From positions 1-20,866 of the forward strand of contig CAZPKH010000031.1 of assembly GCA_964587165.1 (NCBI GenBank): DNA of 20,866 bases, read 5' to 3'. Numbering within the stretch: position 1 is the stretch's first letter; each line of letters starts with the position of its first letter. The notes under the pieces were generated by a model. It saw nothing but the letters and a program-made list of their open reading frames with translations, did not search any database and was not told where the DNA came from. Shown here piece by piece: positions 1 through 7,714 of the stretch. The stretch is from CAZPKH01 sp964587165. Its GTDB lineage: Bacteria > Bacteroidota > Bacteroidia > Bacteroidales > Muribaculaceae. The position numbers were made by a program, and so were the translations under genes.

Positions 1-2
1 CA

Positions 3-371
3 GCTAAGAAGAGAAACGTCAAGGTTGATGCCGCCGGCCAGCTTCACGTTCACTCGTCTTTCAACAACATTATTGTGTGTCTGGCCAACAGCGAGGGTCA
101 AGTCATCAGCTGGTCGAGCGCCGGCAAGATGGGCTTCCGCGGTTCGAAAAAGAACACCCCCTACGCAGCTCAGATGGCAGCACAGGATTGCGCAAAAGTG
201 GCCTACGACCTTGGTCTGCGCAAAGTGAAAGCATACGTAAAAGGCCCGGGTAACGGTCGCGAAAGCGCCATCCGTACCATCCACGGTGCCGGTATCGAAG
301 TGACCGAGATCATCGACGTCACTCCGCTGCCCCACAACGGATGCCGTCCGCCCAAACGTCGCCGCGTCTAA
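3..371 (+). CDS. rpsK: 30S ribosomal protein S11 (5' end missing)
   Basis: S11 lies on the platform of the 30S subunit and helps shape the mRNA exit region. The frame is open from position 3 to the TAA at 369-371, so the first few codons lie outside the window. Family hallmarks are visible in order: the N-terminal HVHSSFNNIIV segment, SWSSAGKMGFRGSKK, the AAQDCAK helix, VKGPGNGRESAIR, and the C-terminal DVTPLPHNGCRPPKRRRV that ends nearly all bacterial S11 proteins. It is followed by rpsD, rpoA and rplQ in the usual Bacteroidota alpha-operon order, but with an unusually long 373-nt gap before rpsD. The identification is certain; only the start is unseen. Confidence 0.97.
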   Translation, partial: AKKRNVKVDAAGQLHVHSSFNNIIVCLANSEGQVISWSSAGKMGFRGSKKNTPYAAQMAAQDCAKVAYDLGLRKVKAYVKGPGNGRESAIRTIHGAGIEVTEIIDVTPLPHNGCRPPKRRRV

Positions 372-744
372 TCGCACTGAGGCAACGCTATCGGACGTAA
401 CCCAAGCGCCAGAAAACTTTCCAAAAATCCAACCGCAATCTTTGGATTCCCATGCCGCGACAGTCGCAGCCCCGCAACCCGGGGAGTGCGGCTAAGCGAC
501 AGGGCAGGCGAGAGCCGGGGCAACTGCCAAACAGCGACGTAAGCGGAGCGACCCTCCGCGGGAGCTCAAGCCGCCGGGCAACGGATGCTCAAGTGATATA
601 GACTGCTTTTATATCCACCTCTCAGCAGTCGCGGCTGCACCGACAGCATCACGGCCCTCCGGTAATAAAGCTCACCGACACGACGCATACCCCATGCACC
701 GCCCGCTCTAAGGAATCAATCAAATTTTAACACAATAAGACAAA
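372..744 (+). promoter_or_regulatory. Hairpin-rich rpsD leader, probable S4 autoregulatory RNA
   Basis: This 373-nt gap inside a ribosomal operon has no credible reading frame. It is GC-rich in the middle and dense with perfect stems: 426-432 with 442-448 (AATCCAA/TTGGATT); 454-458 with 488-492 (GCCGC/GCGGC) enclosing 470-474 with 480-484 (CCCCG/CGGGG); 503-507 with 524-528 (GGCAG/CTGCC) next to a GGC-GAGA-GCC mini-hairpin with a GNRA loop; 543-548 with 554-559 (GCGGAG/CTCCGC); and 595-600 with 610-615 (GATATA/TATATC). The motif GCGAC occurs four times. S4 is a well-known autogenous repressor of its operon in other phyla, and ribosomal leaders upstream of rpsD have been described for Bacteroidia. 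The stems are seen; binding of S4 is inferred. Confidence 0.55.
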
Positions 745-1350
745 ATGGCAAGATATACCGGTCCTAAGTCAAAAATCGCCCGTAAATTCGGCGAACCCAT
801 CTTCGGTGAAGACAAGGTGCTCGCACGCCGCAACTTCCCCCCGGGTCAGCACGGCCAAAACAAACGCCGTAAAACCTCTGAGTATGGCATCCAGCTGCGC
901 GAAAAGCAGAAAGCCAAATACACCTACGGTGTGCTCGAGAAACAGTTCCACAACCTCTTCCTGAAGGCTTCGCGCCGTAAAGGTATCACCGGCGAGGTGC
1001 TCCTGCAGATGCTCGAAGGTCGCCTCGACAACATCGTGTACCGTCTGGGTATCGCACCCACCCGCGCAGCAGCACGCCAGCTGGTGCTCCACCGTCATAT
1101 CACCGTCAACGGTAAGGTGGTCAACATCCCCAGCTATGCCGTAGAACCCGGCGATGTCGTTGGTGTACGCGAGAAATCAAAATCACTCGAAGTGATAGCC
1201 GACTGCCTGGCCGGCTTCAATCACTCGAAGTATCCCTGGATCGAATGGGACGAGTCGCTCAAGGCAGGCAAACTGCTTCATGTGCCCGAGCGCGATCAGA
1301 TCCCCGAGAATATCCGTGAGCAGCTTATCGTCGAGCTTTATTCTAAGTAA
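745..1350 (+). CDS. rpsD: 30S ribosomal protein S4
   Basis: S4 is a primary 16S rRNA binding protein that starts 30S assembly and in many bacteria represses translation of its own operon. The 201-aa product has the typical length. It begins ARYTGPKSKIARKFGE and lacks the Cys4 zinc motif found in some S4 proteins, so it is a zinc-free form. The S4 RNA-binding domain lies around residues 92-155 (RLDNIVYRLGIAPTRAAARQ, then ITVNGK). The C-terminus ends in the usual IVELYSK. The ATG is preceded by an A-rich stretch without a Shine-Dalgarno, as is normal in this phylum. The stop is 24 nt before rpoA, so the two are cotranscribed, and the structured gap upstream suggests leader control. Confidence 0.98.
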   Translation: MARYTGPKSKIARKFGEPIFGEDKVLARRNFPPGQHGQNKRRKTSEYGIQLREKQKAKYTYGVLEKQFHNLFLKASRRKGITGEVLLQMLEGRLDNIVYRLGIAPTRAAARQLVLHRHITVNGKVVNIPSYAVEPGDVVGVREKSKSLEVIADCLAGFNHSKYPWIEWDESLKAGKLLHVPERDQIPENIREQLIVELYSK

Positions 1351-1374
1351 CGTTTTAATCCCCCTGTAAAATCC

Positions 1375-2370
1375 ATGGCTATTTTAGCATTTCAGAAACC
1401 CGACAAAGTCTTGATGTTGGAAGCCAACAATACGTTTGGCAAGTTTGAGTTCAAGCCATTGGAGCCCGGGTATGGTATCACAATCGGCAACGCACTGCGC
1501 CGCATCCTGCTGTCAAGCCTCGAAGGCTTCGCCATCTGCTCGATACGCATCGACGGTGTAAACCATGAGTTCGACACCATCCCCGGTGTTAAGGAAGACG
1601 TTACAAACATTATCCTTAACCTCAAAAAGGTAGACCTCAAGCAGACAGTCGAGGGTACCGATACCGAGAAAGTGACCATCAATGTCAGCGGCACCGAAGT
1701 ATTCACCGCAGGCGACATCTCGAAGGCTCTCTCCGGTTTCGAGGTTCTCAACCCTGATCTGGTGATCTGTCATCTCGATCCCGGAGCAAGCTTCACCATC
1801 GAGCTGGCCATCAACAAAGGCCGCGGGTGGACACCGGCCGCCGAGAATGCGAACCCCAACGATGCAATCGACGTGATCGCTATAGACTCGATCTATACCC
1901 CGATCAAAAACGTCAAATACAAAGTTGAGAACTTCCGCGTAGACCAGAAGACCGACTACGATAAGCTCACCATCGAGATCACTACCAACGGCTCCATCCT
2001 CCCCAAAGAGGCTCTCAAGGAGGCTGCCAAAATCCTGATACACCACTTCATGCTCTTCTCCGACGAGAAGATCACCATCGAGACCCCCGAACAGGAGGGC
2101 AACGAAGAGTTTGATGAAGAGGTGCTCAAGATGCGCCAGCTGCTCAAGAGCAAGCTCGTCGACATGGAACTCTCCGTGCGCGCGCTCAACTGCCTCAAGA
2201 GTGCAGATGTCGAGACTCTCGGCGAACTTGTGGTGTTCAACAAAAACGACCTGTTGAAATTCCGCAACTTCGGCAAGAAGTCGCTCACTGAGCTCGACGA
2301 ACTCCTCCAGCACCTGGGCCTGTCGTTTGGCATGGACATCTCCAAGTACAAACTCGGAAATGATAAGTAA
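1375..2370 (+). CDS. rpoA: DNA-directed RNA polymerase alpha subunit
   Basis: The alpha subunit dimerises to nucleate RNA polymerase assembly and contacts upstream promoter DNA and activators. The 331-aa product has the normal length. The N-terminal dimerisation domain spans about residues 1-230 and carries the signature LEPGYGITIGNALRRILLSS near residues 28-47. An acidic linker (EQEGNEEFDEEV) joins it to the C-terminal domain at about 250-331, with the DNA-contact segment RALNCLKSADVETLGELV and the FRNFGKKSL helix-hairpin-helix region. It sits 24 nt after rpsD and 20 nt before rplQ, the conserved operon position. Nothing is truncated. Confidence 0.98.
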   Translation: MAILAFQKPDKVLMLEANNTFGKFEFKPLEPGYGITIGNALRRILLSSLEGFAICSIRIDGVNHEFDTIPGVKEDVTNIILNLKKVDLKQTVEGTDTEKVTINVSGTEVFTAGDISKALSGFEVLNPDLVICHLDPGASFTIELAINKGRGWTPAAENANPNDAIDVIAIDSIYTPIKNVKYKVENFRVDQKTDYDKLTIEITTNGSILPKEALKEAAKILIHHFMLFSDEKITIETPEQEGNEEFDEEVLKMRQLLKSKLVDMELSVRALNCLKSADVETLGELVVFNKNDLLKFRNFGKKSLTELDELLQHLGLSFGMDISKYKLGNDK

Positions 2371-2390
2371 CTCGTAAAATCACAACAACA

Positions 2391-2870
2391 ATGCGCCATA
2401 ATAAAAACTTCAATCACCTGGGCCGCAAAAAAGCCCACCGCGATGCGCTGCTGGCCAACATGACCATCTCGCTGATCAAGCACAAGCGCATCTTCACCAC
2501 TCTGGCCAAGGCTAAAGCCCTCCGCCAGTATGCTGAGCCGCTGATCAATCGCGCCAAAGAAGACTCGACCGCAAACCGCCGTCTCGTCTTCAGCCACCTC
2601 CAGAACAAAGAGGCCGTCACCGAACTCTTCCGCGAGGTATCGCAGAAAATCGCCGAACGCAACGGCGGTTACACCCGCATCCTCAAGACCGGCAACCGTC
2701 TGGGCGACAACGCCAAGATGTGTCTGATCGAGCTCGTTGACTACAACGAGACTATGCTCAAAGCCGACGGTGGCAAGAAAACAGCCCGCACACGTCGCTC
2801 GCGCAAGAAATCTACAGCCAAAGCTGCCGAAGCACCCGCTGCCGAGGCTCCCGAAGCTAAAGCCGAATAA
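2391..2870 (+). CDS. rplQ: 50S ribosomal protein L17
   Basis: L17 binds 23S rRNA close to the peptide exit tunnel. The first 115 or so residues are canonical: MRHNKNFNHLGRKKAHRDAL, then LANMTISLIKHKRIFTTLAKAK, and a conserved GGYTRILKTGNRLGDNA block near residue 90. The 159-aa length exceeds the roughly 120-130 aa of proteobacterial L17 because of a basic then Ala/Glu-rich low-complexity tail (from about residue 128), a feature typical of Bacteroidota L17. It closes the alpha operon, 20 nt after rpoA, and a strong hairpin follows 18 nt after the stop. Confidence 0.98.
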   Translation: MRHNKNFNHLGRKKAHRDALLANMTISLIKHKRIFTTLAKAKALRQYAEPLINRAKEDSTANRRLVFSHLQNKEAVTELFREVSQKIAERNGGYTRILKTGNRLGDNAKMCLIELVDYNETMLKADGGKKTARTRRSRKKSTAKAAEAPAAEAPEAKAE

Positions 2871-2887
2871 TTTAAGAATCAACGCAC

Positions 2888-2924
2888 CAAGTCCCGACCC
2901 GGCGCAAAGCCGGGCCGGGACTTG
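2888..2924 (+). terminator. Terminator hairpin of the rpsK-rplQ operon
   Basis: Nine pairs (CAAGTCCCG with CGGGACTTG) are followed by one A/C mismatch, six pairs (CCCGGC with GCCGGG) and a GCAAA loop. It starts 18 nt after the rplQ stop. There is no T-run after it, so it may be an intrinsic terminator of the weakly U-tracted kind or an RNA 3'-end stabiliser. Confidence 0.75.
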
Positions 2925-3056
2925 CCGCTTCGTGACGCTACACCCCGCCCCCGATCTATTTTAGCGATAATATCTCCACATCCTCCACAAATCGGCGGCA
3001 GCTGCCCCTGGGATTATCGCTTACGGAGTAATATTGCGGAAATTAACTCTAAAAAG

Positions 3057-3087
3057 TTTGGAAAGTAACAAAAAATTCCTAAATTTG
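3057..3087 (+). promoter_or_regulatory. Promoter of the secreted protein gene
   Basis: The -33 box TTTG (3057-3060) and the -7 box TAAATTTG (3080-3087) are separated by exactly 19 nt, matching the Bacteroidota sigma-ABfr consensus. Transcription would start near 3093, giving a 5' UTR of about 40 nt before the ATG at 3134. It separates this gene from the ribosomal operon. Confidence 0.8.
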
Positions 3088-3133
3088 TGATTGTACATGG
3101 TGAGATATAGACCAAAGTTTAATAAATGATTAT

Positions 3134-5299
3134 ATGATAAAAGGATTTTACACATTTCTTGCAGCAGCTTGCCTTGCGCTGACTGCCGGTGCAGCTCCCC
3201 GCATAGTGAATGCGGCCGACGGCGACATAATCGAGCCCGACGTAAAGGTCGAGATGCCGCGCACCATGCAGCGCGTAGACGCTCCCAACGGGCCCTCGCG
3301 CGCCAAACGTCTCAACCCTGCCGATCTCTCCGGTACATATATCGACAGCTACAGCGTGACCTACGGAGGCGAGCGCCTGTCGCATTCCGTGATAGTAAGA
3401 CAGGAGGGTGAAACCATTTCGTTCGACGGTCTGGCCGGTTTCGGTCAGGAGTACTTGTCGCATCGCGATGATATCGAGTTCATCAGCCCCATCATGGGTA
3501 CTATCGACATACAGACCGGTAAAATTATGGTGAAGGCCGGCCAGCGTCTTGCAAAGTATGAGGATACGACATTCAACAACCTTGTGCCCTATATCGGCAA
3601 CTTCGTCTATACCGACAACGGAAGCCTCCGTTACGGTAACTATACCTGCCAGTGGGCCCACGTGGAGGGCGACCGCATCGTGTTCGACGTCAATCCCGTA
3701 TTTCTCGCATTCTCCGGCTCCGTACCGGGCTCAATGTCCAACTCTCCGTTCGGAGGCGAGTTCGGGTCGGTTTTCGATCAGGCAAACGGTATTCTGACAT
3801 ATCTTGCTACAGATAAGGAGGGTAACACCGACGAGTATGCCACCGGCGTACACTACGAGTATACCCACGACGCCGACGGCAACCGCATGGTCAAGATGTC
3901 GAGCATCTTCGCAGAGAACGGTGCCGGCTACAACATCGTGTGGAATATCGATCCTGCAGATCCCAACACAATGATCGCCACACGCCAGCTCGTGTGGGGT
4001 AACGCTTCGTCGCCTTACTATCTCACCGCTATCTCAAACCGCGGCGGACGTTCGCAGACTGTGGCTGCCGATATCACCGAGCGCCACCTCATCACCTGGC
4101 CTATCAAATACAAGAATACACAGTATGTGAGCTGGGCTATCCTGAACTCCGTGACTGGCGACTATATCTCGAGCAACGAGCCCGCAACCGTGACAGGCGA
4201 GTGGTATCAGAACTACCCCGAGCTTTGCATCCTCAACGATCAGGACGGCTGGAATCCTGCCGCCCCCCGCACCGTAAGCACCACTACCGGTATCTACGAA
4301 TTTGAGATACCTGCCGGTATCAACGAGTTTGCTATCTCCACAGAGCGTGGCGCCAACAACCTTGACATGGCTACCTTCGAATCAGCTATGCTCGTGACCG
4401 AGAAGCTCGGCGAAGTGATGCCCGGCGAGCGCTACTACATGATCTATGGCGCAAACATCGACGAAGATGTCATCGTACTCCCCGAGCACGAGAACCCCGT
4501 TAAAGTATATCTCGACATCGACTTCCTCGAGATGTGGGTGGAGATGCAGGAGCCGGAAGCGCCCAAGATCGGTGTGACTTTCGAAGGCTTTGCTTCGCCC
4601 AGCGTTGTAGAGGCTGATCCCACTAACGGCATATACTCGTTCGTTATGCCTGCCGGCACCACTACATTTGCTCTCGACGACACTGAAGGCCGCCGTCTCG
4701 TAGTGGCCGACGATGCCAAGATCGCCGACAATACCGGTGCTACCGAATACTCGCTCGTTGAGGGCGACGGCATCATCGCTGTGGCATATCCGCAGGGCGA
4801 ATGGACAATATATGTAGATCTTGAAAATGCCAAGATCTGGGGTCTCAACAGCACTGATGCTCCCTCCGAGGAGACAATGAAGATCTATTGGGATAACTCC
4901 TCGTTGAACTACGAAGCTCCCTATCTGCACTATTCGCTTGACTACGGTGCAACGTTCGACTATGTTGAGATGGTGCGCGTATCGGGCGAGGAGGCAGAGA
5001 ACGCACCCCGCAAAGTATCTTCCGATCTGTGGCATGCAGATATTCCGGCCAACAGCACTGACATCTACTTCTCCGACCGCGGCGATGAGAACGTCTCGAC
5101 CGAAAACTTCACCCCGCAGGGCGACGGTACATATAACGAAAAAGGCCTTGACGGTATCGAGACAATTGCATCCGACCTCGGCTGTGGTACAGCCACCTAC
5201 TACACCCTCCAGGGTGTGCGCATCGACCGCCCGGCCGCCGGCACGATCGTAGTGCGTGTAAGCACCGACGGCAAAGCAACGAAGATTATGATCAAATAA
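3134..5299 (+). CDS. Secreted multi-domain protein with possible starch-binding modules and C-terminal sorting-like tail
   Basis: The 721-aa product starts with a Sec signal peptide (MIKGFYTFLAAACLALTAGAA, no lipobox), so it is exported but not lipidated. Residues about 60-320 form a beta-rich region starting SGTYIDSYSV. Two related beta-modules follow, at about 321-471 and 479-571, each with a GIY-x-F-x-(I/M)-PAG strand and ending in a YLDIDFLEMWV / YVDLENAKIWG strand. A third at about 581-671 (KIYWDNSSLNYEAPYLHYS... then IYFSDRGDENVSTENF) resembles CBM25/26-type starch-binding domains. The tail (YYTLQGVRIDRPAAGTIVVR, ending IMIK) matches the C-terminal motif common on secreted Bacteroidales proteins and related to type IX sorting tails. 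The start was chosen because an upstream ATG at 3126 hits a stop at once. I do not recognise a named family; an alpha-glucan-binding role is inferred. Confidence 0.85.
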   Translation: MIKGFYTFLAAACLALTAGAAPRIVNAADGDIIEPDVKVEMPRTMQRVDAPNGPSRAKRLNPADLSGTYIDSYSVTYGGERLSHSVIVRQEGETISFDGLAGFGQEYLSHRDDIEFISPIMGTIDIQTGKIMVKAGQRLAKYEDTTFNNLVPYIGNFVYTDNGSLRYGNYTCQWAHVEGDRIVFDVNPVFLAFSGSVPGSMSNSPFGGEFGSVFDQANGILTYLATDKEGNTDEYATGVHYEYTHDADGNRMVKMSSIFAENGAGYNIVWNIDPADPNTMIATRQLVWGNASSPYYLTAISNRGGRSQTVAADITERHLITWPIKYKNTQYVSWAILNSVTGDYISSNEPATVTGEWYQNYPELCILNDQDGWNPAAPRTVSTTTGIYEFEIPAGINEFAISTERGANNLDMATFESAMLVTEKLGEVMPGERYYMIYGANIDEDVIVLPEHENPVKVYLDIDFLEMWVEMQEPEAPKIGVTFEGFASPSVVEADPTNGIYSFVMPAGTTTFALDDTEGRRLVVADDAKIADNTGATEYSLVEGDGIIAVAYPQGEWTIYVDLENAKIWGLNSTDAPSEETMKIYWDNSSLNYEAPYLHYSLDYGATFDYVEMVRVSGEEAENAPRKVSSDLWHADIPANSTDIYFSDRGDENVSTENFTPQGDGTYNEKGLDGIETIASDLGCGTATYYTLQGVRIDRPAAGTIVVRVSTDGKATKIMIK

Positions 5300-5325
5300 C
5301 GTCATTATCACATATCTATCCCGAC

Positions 5326-5359
5326 GACAGCCCGGAGCAAGCGATTGCCCCGGGCTGTC
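5326..5359 (+). terminator. Terminator hairpin after the secreted protein gene
   Basis: Ten perfect pairs (GACAGCCCGG with CCGGGCTGTC), one A/C mismatch, then GCAA/TTGC around a GCGA (GNRA) loop, 27 nt after the stop. As with the hairpin at 2888, no T-run follows. Confidence 0.7.
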
Positions 5360-5417
5360 CGTCTACGGGGATTCCGGTCGGCGCACTGAGCGATGTTTCA
5401 GCTGTGAAACAGATTTT

Positions 5418-5445
5418 TTTGTTAGCAAAAAAAATGCTATCTTTG
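5418..5445 (+). promoter_or_regulatory. Promoter of the synthase-like / DUF4270 operon
   Basis: The -7 box TATCTTTG at 5438-5445 fits TAnnTTTG exactly. The nearest TTTG (5418-5421) is only 16 nt upstream, shorter than the usual 19-21, so the -33 assignment is uncertain. The start would be near 5451, about 40 nt before the ATG at 5492. Confidence 0.6.
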
Positions 5446-5491
5446 CAAACGCATAAACTATCGCTTGCCCCCGGCGGGGGAATTGAATCGA

Positions 5492-6307
5492 ATGGATAAT
5501 AAAAAAGTACTTTACATCTCGCAGGAGATTACACCCTATCTTGTAGACACTCCGATGTCGCTGCGCGGCAGGTATCTGCCTCAAGGTATTCAGGAGCGCG
5601 GCTTCGAGGTGCGCACGTTCATGCCTAAATACGGTTGTATCAACGAGCGTCGTAATCAGCTCCACGAAGTGATCCGTCTGTCGGGCATGAATATCATAAT
5701 CGACGATACCGACCACCCCCTGATCATCAAAGTGGCCACACTCTCGCCGGCACGCATGCAGGTGTACTTCATCGACAACGACGATTATTTCCAGCACACC
5801 AACGCTAAGGAGCTCGAGATCGACACCCTGCCCGACGAAAACGACGAGCGCATCATATTCTTTGTGCGCGGCGTGGTCGAGACGGTCAAGAAGCTCCGTT
5901 GGGAGCCCGCCGTGGTGCACTGCTCGGGGTGGATCACCGCCCTTGCGCCGATATACCTCAAGCGTATATACAACGAGGATCCGTCGTTCCGCAACACAAA
6001 GATTGTCTATTCGCTTTACGACAACGCATTCGACGGCACTTTGAGCGAGCGATTCGTAGAGAAGCTGAAGATGGATTCGCTCACCGACGATGATCTTAAC
6101 GTGCTCGGCAGCGATCCCGTCGATGCAATTACGCTCAACAAACTTGCCATCGACCTTGCCGATGCCGTGATAGTGGAGAACGACCGTGTGCCCGAGGCTC
6201 TGGTAGATTATGCCGCCAAATCCGGCAAACCTATGCTAAACTATGTAGAGGACGAAGCCGATGCTGATCGCTATGATCGCTATGCCGAGTTCTACAAATC
6301 TCTGTAA
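5492..6307 (+). CDS. Glycogen/starch synthase N-terminal-like protein (single Rossmann domain)
   Basis: The 271-aa product resembles only the N-terminal half of GT5 glycogen synthases: KKVLYISQEITPYL at the start aligns with the first beta strand and helix, and VVHCSGWITALAPIYLK (about 141-157) with the family HxHDWxxALxPxYL segment. The C-terminal nucleotide-sugar domain of a normal synthase of about 470-490 aa is absent. The K-x-GGL ADP-glucose motif expected near residue 20 is replaced by PMSLRGRYL, and HDW by SGW (145-147). So it is probably not an active synthase; a regulatory or scaffold role is inferred. Such short proteins are frequent in Bacteroidales next to DUF4270 genes. The ATG at 5492 is preferred over an in-frame TTG at 5465. 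Its stop abuts the next ATG with no gap. Confidence 0.85.
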   Translation: MDNKKVLYISQEITPYLVDTPMSLRGRYLPQGIQERGFEVRTFMPKYGCINERRNQLHEVIRLSGMNIIIDDTDHPLIIKVATLSPARMQVYFIDNDDYFQHTNAKELEIDTLPDENDERIIFFVRGVVETVKKLRWEPAVVHCSGWITALAPIYLKRIYNEDPSFRNTKIVYSLYDNAFDGTLSERFVEKLKMDSLTDDDLNVLGSDPVDAITLNKLAIDLADAVIVENDRVPEALVDYAAKSGKPMLNYVEDEADADRYDRYAEFYKSL

Positions 6308-7684
6308 ATGAAAAGAACGGTATATCTGCTCGGACTTGTCGCCCTCCTTGTCGTTGCGGTTTCGAGCTGCGACGATGTGACAACCACAGTGGGCAGTTCT
6401 CTTGTGGAAGATCGTGTCGAGGTAGTGATCGACTCGTCGTTCACGCTCACGGGTCGCTCTGTTGCAAACCGGCGTGTGCAGTCGCGCACCATCACGCAGC
6501 TGCTCGGCCGCATCGAAGCGCAAGGTTACGGCGATCTCAGCTCGACGGTCGTCACACAGTTTATGCCCGGCATAGCTCTCGATACCGACCGGTTCTCAGC
6601 CGACAATATCGATTCGGTGAAGCTGTTCATGCAGATGTCGAACGGCGCATACGTGGGCGACTCGGTCATGCCGATGGGCGTGAAAGTCTATCCTCTGACC
6701 CAAACGCTGCCGTCGCCGATATACTCTGATTTCGATCCTTCCGACTATTACGATGCCTCCGACTGCTGGGGGAGCGCCATTTATACAGCCACAGCTATAG
6801 GCGCCGGCGACTCGGTGCGCAATCTTGCCATGCGTTCTATCGAGGTGCGCCTGCCGCGTAAACTCGGAGTCGACATATACAACGAGTATAAGCGCGATCC
6901 TGCGACATTCCAGAATCCGCAGGCGTTCGCACGGTTTTTCCCCGGATTGTATATCACCAACTCGTTCGGCAACGGCCGTGTGACACGCATCGACAAGAGT
7001 TTCATCACGATGTACTATCATGTGGACGGCCGCAGCGAGACTACCGGGCGCGATACCACCTACCGCTACTCCAACAGCTATCTTGCCGTGACCCCCGAGG
7101 TGATCACAAACAATAATATCCGCTACACCATCTCGCCGATGCTCACCGAGCGCGTGGATCGTGGCGAAGCTCTGGTGGTGTCGCCCACAGGCTACGACGT
7201 AGAGCTTACACTCCCTGCCCGCGAGCTTGTGGCATACTATCATACCCACGCAGGAGCTATATCACTCATCAACAGCCTTTCGGTCAAAATCCCCGCAGAG
7301 CGTATCGCCAACGACTATTCGATACAGCCCCCGGCCACTCTGCTGATGGTGAAGAAGTCGAAAGCTGATGAATTCTTCGCCAAAAATATGATACCCGACG
7401 GCGTAGAGTCGTTCTACGCCACCTATTCCGGAACTACCGGCGTGTATCACTTCTCCGATATGCGCGGATATATGCAGGCTATGGTCGACAAGGGCGAAAG
7501 CAACATCACCGACGATGATTTAGAGTTTGTGCTGATACCGGTCAATGTCGTGACGGAGTATGTATCGTCGACCGCTGTAGTTACCGGCATAACCCCCTAT
7601 ATCACTACCCCCTCGATGTGCCGCCTGCTCATCGACAAGGCAAAAGTGACGCTCTCGTTCTCAAAGCAGGACGTCGACCTCTGA
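6308..7684 (+). CDS. DUF4270 family lipoprotein
   Basis: The 458-aa product begins with a lipoprotein signal peptide: MKRTVYLLGLVALLVVAVSS followed by Cys21 in an SSC-DD context, so it should be lipidated. The body has the DUF4270 layout: a VGSSLVEDRVEV segment just after the lipobox, then LLGRIEAQGYGDLSSTVVTQFMP with the typical statement-like GD.....F pattern, and long beta-rich stretches. The family is found across Bacteroidota and its function is not known to me. Translation is coupled to the synthase-like gene: the TAA of that gene at 6305-6307 is directly followed by this ATG. The gene ends 30 nt from the convergent radA; no clear terminator is visible between them. Confidence 0.85.
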   Translation: MKRTVYLLGLVALLVVAVSSCDDVTTTVGSSLVEDRVEVVIDSSFTLTGRSVANRRVQSRTITQLLGRIEAQGYGDLSSTVVTQFMPGIALDTDRFSADNIDSVKLFMQMSNGAYVGDSVMPMGVKVYPLTQTLPSPIYSDFDPSDYYDASDCWGSAIYTATAIGAGDSVRNLAMRSIEVRLPRKLGVDIYNEYKRDPATFQNPQAFARFFPGLYITNSFGNGRVTRIDKSFITMYYHVDGRSETTGRDTTYRYSNSYLAVTPEVITNNNIRYTISPMLTERVDRGEALVVSPTGYDVELTLPARELVAYYHTHAGAISLINSLSVKIPAERIANDYSIQPPATLLMVKKSKADEFFAKNMIPDGVESFYATYSGTTGVYHFSDMRGYMQAMVDKGESNITDDDLEFVLIPVNVVTEYVSSTAVVTGITPYITTPSMCRLLIDKAKVTLSFSKQDVDL

Positions 7685-7714
7685 TAGCCGATTATCCCGA
7701 AAATGTTAGGCCGT

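Noticed and set aside
486..560. Possible group II intron 5' end (GTGCG) in the rpsD leader
   Set aside because: No domain V-like hairpin or intron-encoded protein is present, and the gap is too short for a typical group II intron.
2737..2964. 75-aa frame overlapping the rplQ end
   Set aside because: It runs through the rplQ coding tail in another frame and the terminator hairpin, with no recognisable features.
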